Source of the DNA: Conidiobolus incongruus B7586
Lineage: Eukaryota; Entomophthoromycota; Entomophthoromycetes; Entomophthorales; Conidiobolaceae
Assembly: GCA_000697335.1 (NCBI GenBank)
Contig: JNEM01008112.1
Location: 1 to 11,462 of the forward strand
Length of the DNA: 11,462 nt
Direction of reading: 5' to 3'
Shown: in pieces, positions 9,453 to 11,462 of the stretch
How positions within the stretch are numbered: the first letter of the stretch is position 1
Layout of the letters: each line of letters begins with the position of its first letter
Notes under the pieces: model-generated
Told to the model about the DNA's origin: nothing
The model's database searches: none
What the model saw: only the letters and a program-made list of their open reading frames with translations
Made by a program: the position numbers and the translations under genes

Positions 9453-10563
9453 TCATCATATCTCGCTAAACCTACTTAATTAGACCATTAACATATATTC
9501 AGATACTAAGTTTGTTCGAAAAACATCTATTTAGAAGAAAAATTTTCAAAGTTTATTCTTCGAATGTACAAGTAGAAGGTATCCATATTACATTTTTTGA
9601 CAGTTCAATTTTATATAAGATTTAATTATTTTTAACTTTATCATAATATCTACCATTTTTAGTACATAAGCTTTATCTATTATTATATTAGGAATGCGTA
9701 TTCATATTATAATATTATATTTTAAATTAATGAAATTGAGTGAAATTAAATCATTTTAATTTTTATTTTATCAATAATCTATTGGTTACCTGATTTGACG
9801 CTTATCGTTTGAGCTTAATGTCTAAATTATTCAATGAAGCAAATAATAATATATAATATATCTTACTCAATTGCTATTTGTCAAATTAATAACCATTTGA
9901 CTAAGAAAATTCAAATATTTATATATAAATTGAATAGATTATGTGACAACAGCTAATCACCCAGTAATAAAATTTATATGTTTTTTCATATTTGAACAAT
10001 CAATTAATATATAATAGTAAATTTATTAGAAAATTTATTTACATAATGCACCATTTTGTAGAAAATAAATAAAATTTCAAATTGAATTAATTGAGAATAG
10101 TTATTGGTAGTTTTAAAAAATTAGTTCAATTCTAGTAATTCCTATAAATACAATATATATTTTTTTAATATTGAATAATAATTATTCATTAGTTCTTATT
10201 ATATCAAATGAATATCTTTATTATAAATAATTTCAAATAATATTTTATACTAATATAATAAAATTATATAGCTATAATCAAATACTTTTCTATAATAATT
10301 TCATAATATCAATTATAATTTAATAAATGTAAAGACGGTATTTACTTAAAATAACAAAGATTTAATAAAAAATTGATGAGAAGTTAAATTGATATAAAGA
10401 TTAAATAAAGTTAATTTAGTGAAAAATTAAAAATTAAAAAGTAAATATAGTAGTTTGTATTGACTATATTGATGGAGAATGATAATAATTTAAGTAAATT
10501 TAATGTTTGTTTATATTGATAACCTCATCTTAAAAAAACTTGATGTAAAATTTATTTTAGCAA
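9453..10563. other. AT-rich intergenic spacer between fossil and tRNA-His
   Basis: Mostly AT-rich. A small pocket with more G+C at ~9780-9845 and the stretch to ~9630 might be further fossil debris, but nothing is recognisable in them. The bases just before the tRNA gene show no distinctive upstream element. Confidence 0.65.
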
Positions 10564-10570
10564 GCCGTTG

Positions 10571-10581
10571 TAGTATAGTGG
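10571..10581 (+). promoter_or_regulatory. Pol III A box (internal, tRNA-His)
   Basis: TAGTATAGTGG fits the A-box consensus TRGYNNANNNG at every defined position. It forms the upstream half of the internal type 2 promoter bound by TFIIIC. Confidence 0.85.
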
Positions 10582-10612
10582 TAGTACGAAGCGTTGTGGC
10601 CGCTCAGACCGC

Positions 10613-10623
10613 GGTTCAATTCC
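10613..10623 (+). promoter_or_regulatory. Pol III B box (internal, tRNA-His)
   Basis: GGTTCAATTCC matches GGTTCRANTCC exactly, with A at the R position. It is the main TFIIIC contact. I saw no additional B box just downstream of the gene, such as is found near many Dictyostelium tRNA genes. Confidence 0.85.
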
Positions 10624-10636
10624 GCGCAACGGCAAA

Positions 10637-10641
10637 TTTTT
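10637..10641 (+). terminator. Pol III T5 terminator of tRNA-His
   Basis: A run of five T residues starts two bases after the mature 3' end. This is a standard RNA polymerase III stop and predicts a very short 3' trailer. Confidence 0.8.
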
Positions 10642-11462
10642 AATCCAACTTGCTTAATTATGATTTATTTTTACTTAATACTTTTTTATCTTTATTTTAA
10701 ATATTTATCTATTATTTTTAATTTTATATTTATATTTTCTTTTCAATATTCAATCAATTAAATAATATTTCAATATTTATTTTTTCATTTACTAATTTTA
10801 TTATTAAACAATTAAATTCAATTCCTCCCAATCATTTATTCATAAAATTATATACTTTTTATTATAATTAATATTATGATTGATGGTTCTACATTTGAAA
10901 ACTATTAAGATCATTTGATCAAACTTTGCGAATATATCCAATGCTAATGGAGCATTATAAAAAGTTCATAAACAAAAAATTAATTAATAATGGATAAAGA
11001 TCGTGATTATTTAGCCATCTCGCAGTATATAATATTAAATAAATTTTTAATATAAAAAAATTTTAATAAATTAAACATAATTTACAAAATTATTAAATTT
11101 AAAATATTTAATTGGAACCCCATAATCAAATTTTATAACTCAATAATATAAATAAATAAATTTAATCGTATTTTAAATTTTGTTTTATTATAATAAACTA
11201 TAAATATCACAATTATATTAATAATTTATCAATTAATTATAATTATTTTCAAACTATATTAATTAAAAAAATATGAAAATTAGGTTATTCAAATATTAAA
11301 CATATAATATCCAATATTATTAATATTAATTTTAATGAAATAATATAAATTTTTTAGGTAATACCTTTTAATTAAATATTATACCAAAGTAATTCAAATA
11401 TTTATTATTAAATCAATTATAAAAATTTTGAACAAAATAATTTTATTTTAAAATATAAATTA
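10642..11462. other. AT-rich spacer after tRNA-His, nothing certain
   Basis: AT-rich to the end of the window. A pocket with more G+C at about 10880-11030 has short plus-strand open stretches that faintly recall retroelement reverse transcriptase, too weak to annotate as an element. Confidence 0.6.

Larger units (their letters stand above)
10564..10634 (+). tRNA. tRNA-His (anticodon GTG)
   Basis: A full 71-base cloverleaf with no intron. Acceptor GCCGTTG/CAACGGC (10564-10570 with 10627-10633) pairs fully. The D stem is GTAT/GTAC with the GG of the D loop. The anticodon loop TTGTGGC at 10594-10600 has GTG at 10596-10598. The variable loop is AGAC, and the T stem CGCGG/CCGCG carries loop TTCAATT. 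The discriminator is A (10634) and CCA is not encoded, as in eukaryotic nuclear tRNA-His. The base before the gene is A, so the G-1 identity nucleotide would be added after transcription by a Thg1-type enzyme. The outermost anticodon-stem pair is an A-C mismatch (10589 with 10605). Confidence 0.96.

Noticed and set aside
1-11462. CRISPR array, operon or other prokaryotic system
   Set aside because: There are no spaced direct repeats and no clustered genes with ribosome binding sites. The intron, tRNA features and P5B ATPase point to a eukaryotic nucleus.
1-11462. Long terminal repeats bounding the retroelement fossils
   Set aside because: I could not find matching long direct repeats around either fossil by eye. 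A self-alignment of the window would decide this.

Overview
This is a nuclear window from a eukaryote with extremely AT-rich spacer DNA. It holds one large protein-coding gene, one tRNA gene and faint remains of retroelements. Eukaryotic origin is shown by a 50-base spliceosomal intron (GTGAGT donor, CTAAT branch-like site, TAG acceptor), by a tRNA-His with internal pol III A and B boxes and no encoded CCA, and by a P5B-type P-type ATPase, a family known from eukaryotes. The coding sequence is visibly much richer in G+C than the spacers, which are mostly A/T. It lacks the poly-Asn and poly-Gln runs typical of Dictyostelium proteins. An AT-rich early-diverging fungus fits best, with another AT-rich amoebozoan as the alternative. 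The sequence alone does not settle this.

Layout. Bases 1 to about 3100 are AT-rich spacer with microsatellites and a few short protein-like stretches that I cannot identify. Bases ~3120-3860 carry a heavily decayed plus-strand fossil that resembles the reverse transcriptase/RNase H part of a Ty3/gypsy-type LTR element. The P5B ATPase gene occupies 4026-8302 as two exons: a short signal-peptide exon, a 50-base intron, and one long exon. Bases 8303-9269 are AT-rich and probably include the 3' UTR. A second decayed fossil on the minus strand at 9270-9452 resembles the zinc-binding start of a Ty3/gypsy integrase. A tRNA-His(GTG) gene lies at 10564-10634 with its T5 terminator, in more AT-rich spacer.

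The main point of interest is the ATPase. Its core is a complete-looking P5B pump, related to human ATP13A2 and yeast Ypk9, with all catalytic motifs. In front of the core sit a secretory signal peptide, a ~130-residue cysteine-rich ectodomain and three extra membrane helices. The substrate-site motif in M4 also departs from the usual PPALP form, while the M6 aspartate is kept. The two genes are not evidently connected in function; they are neighbours in a sparse genome.
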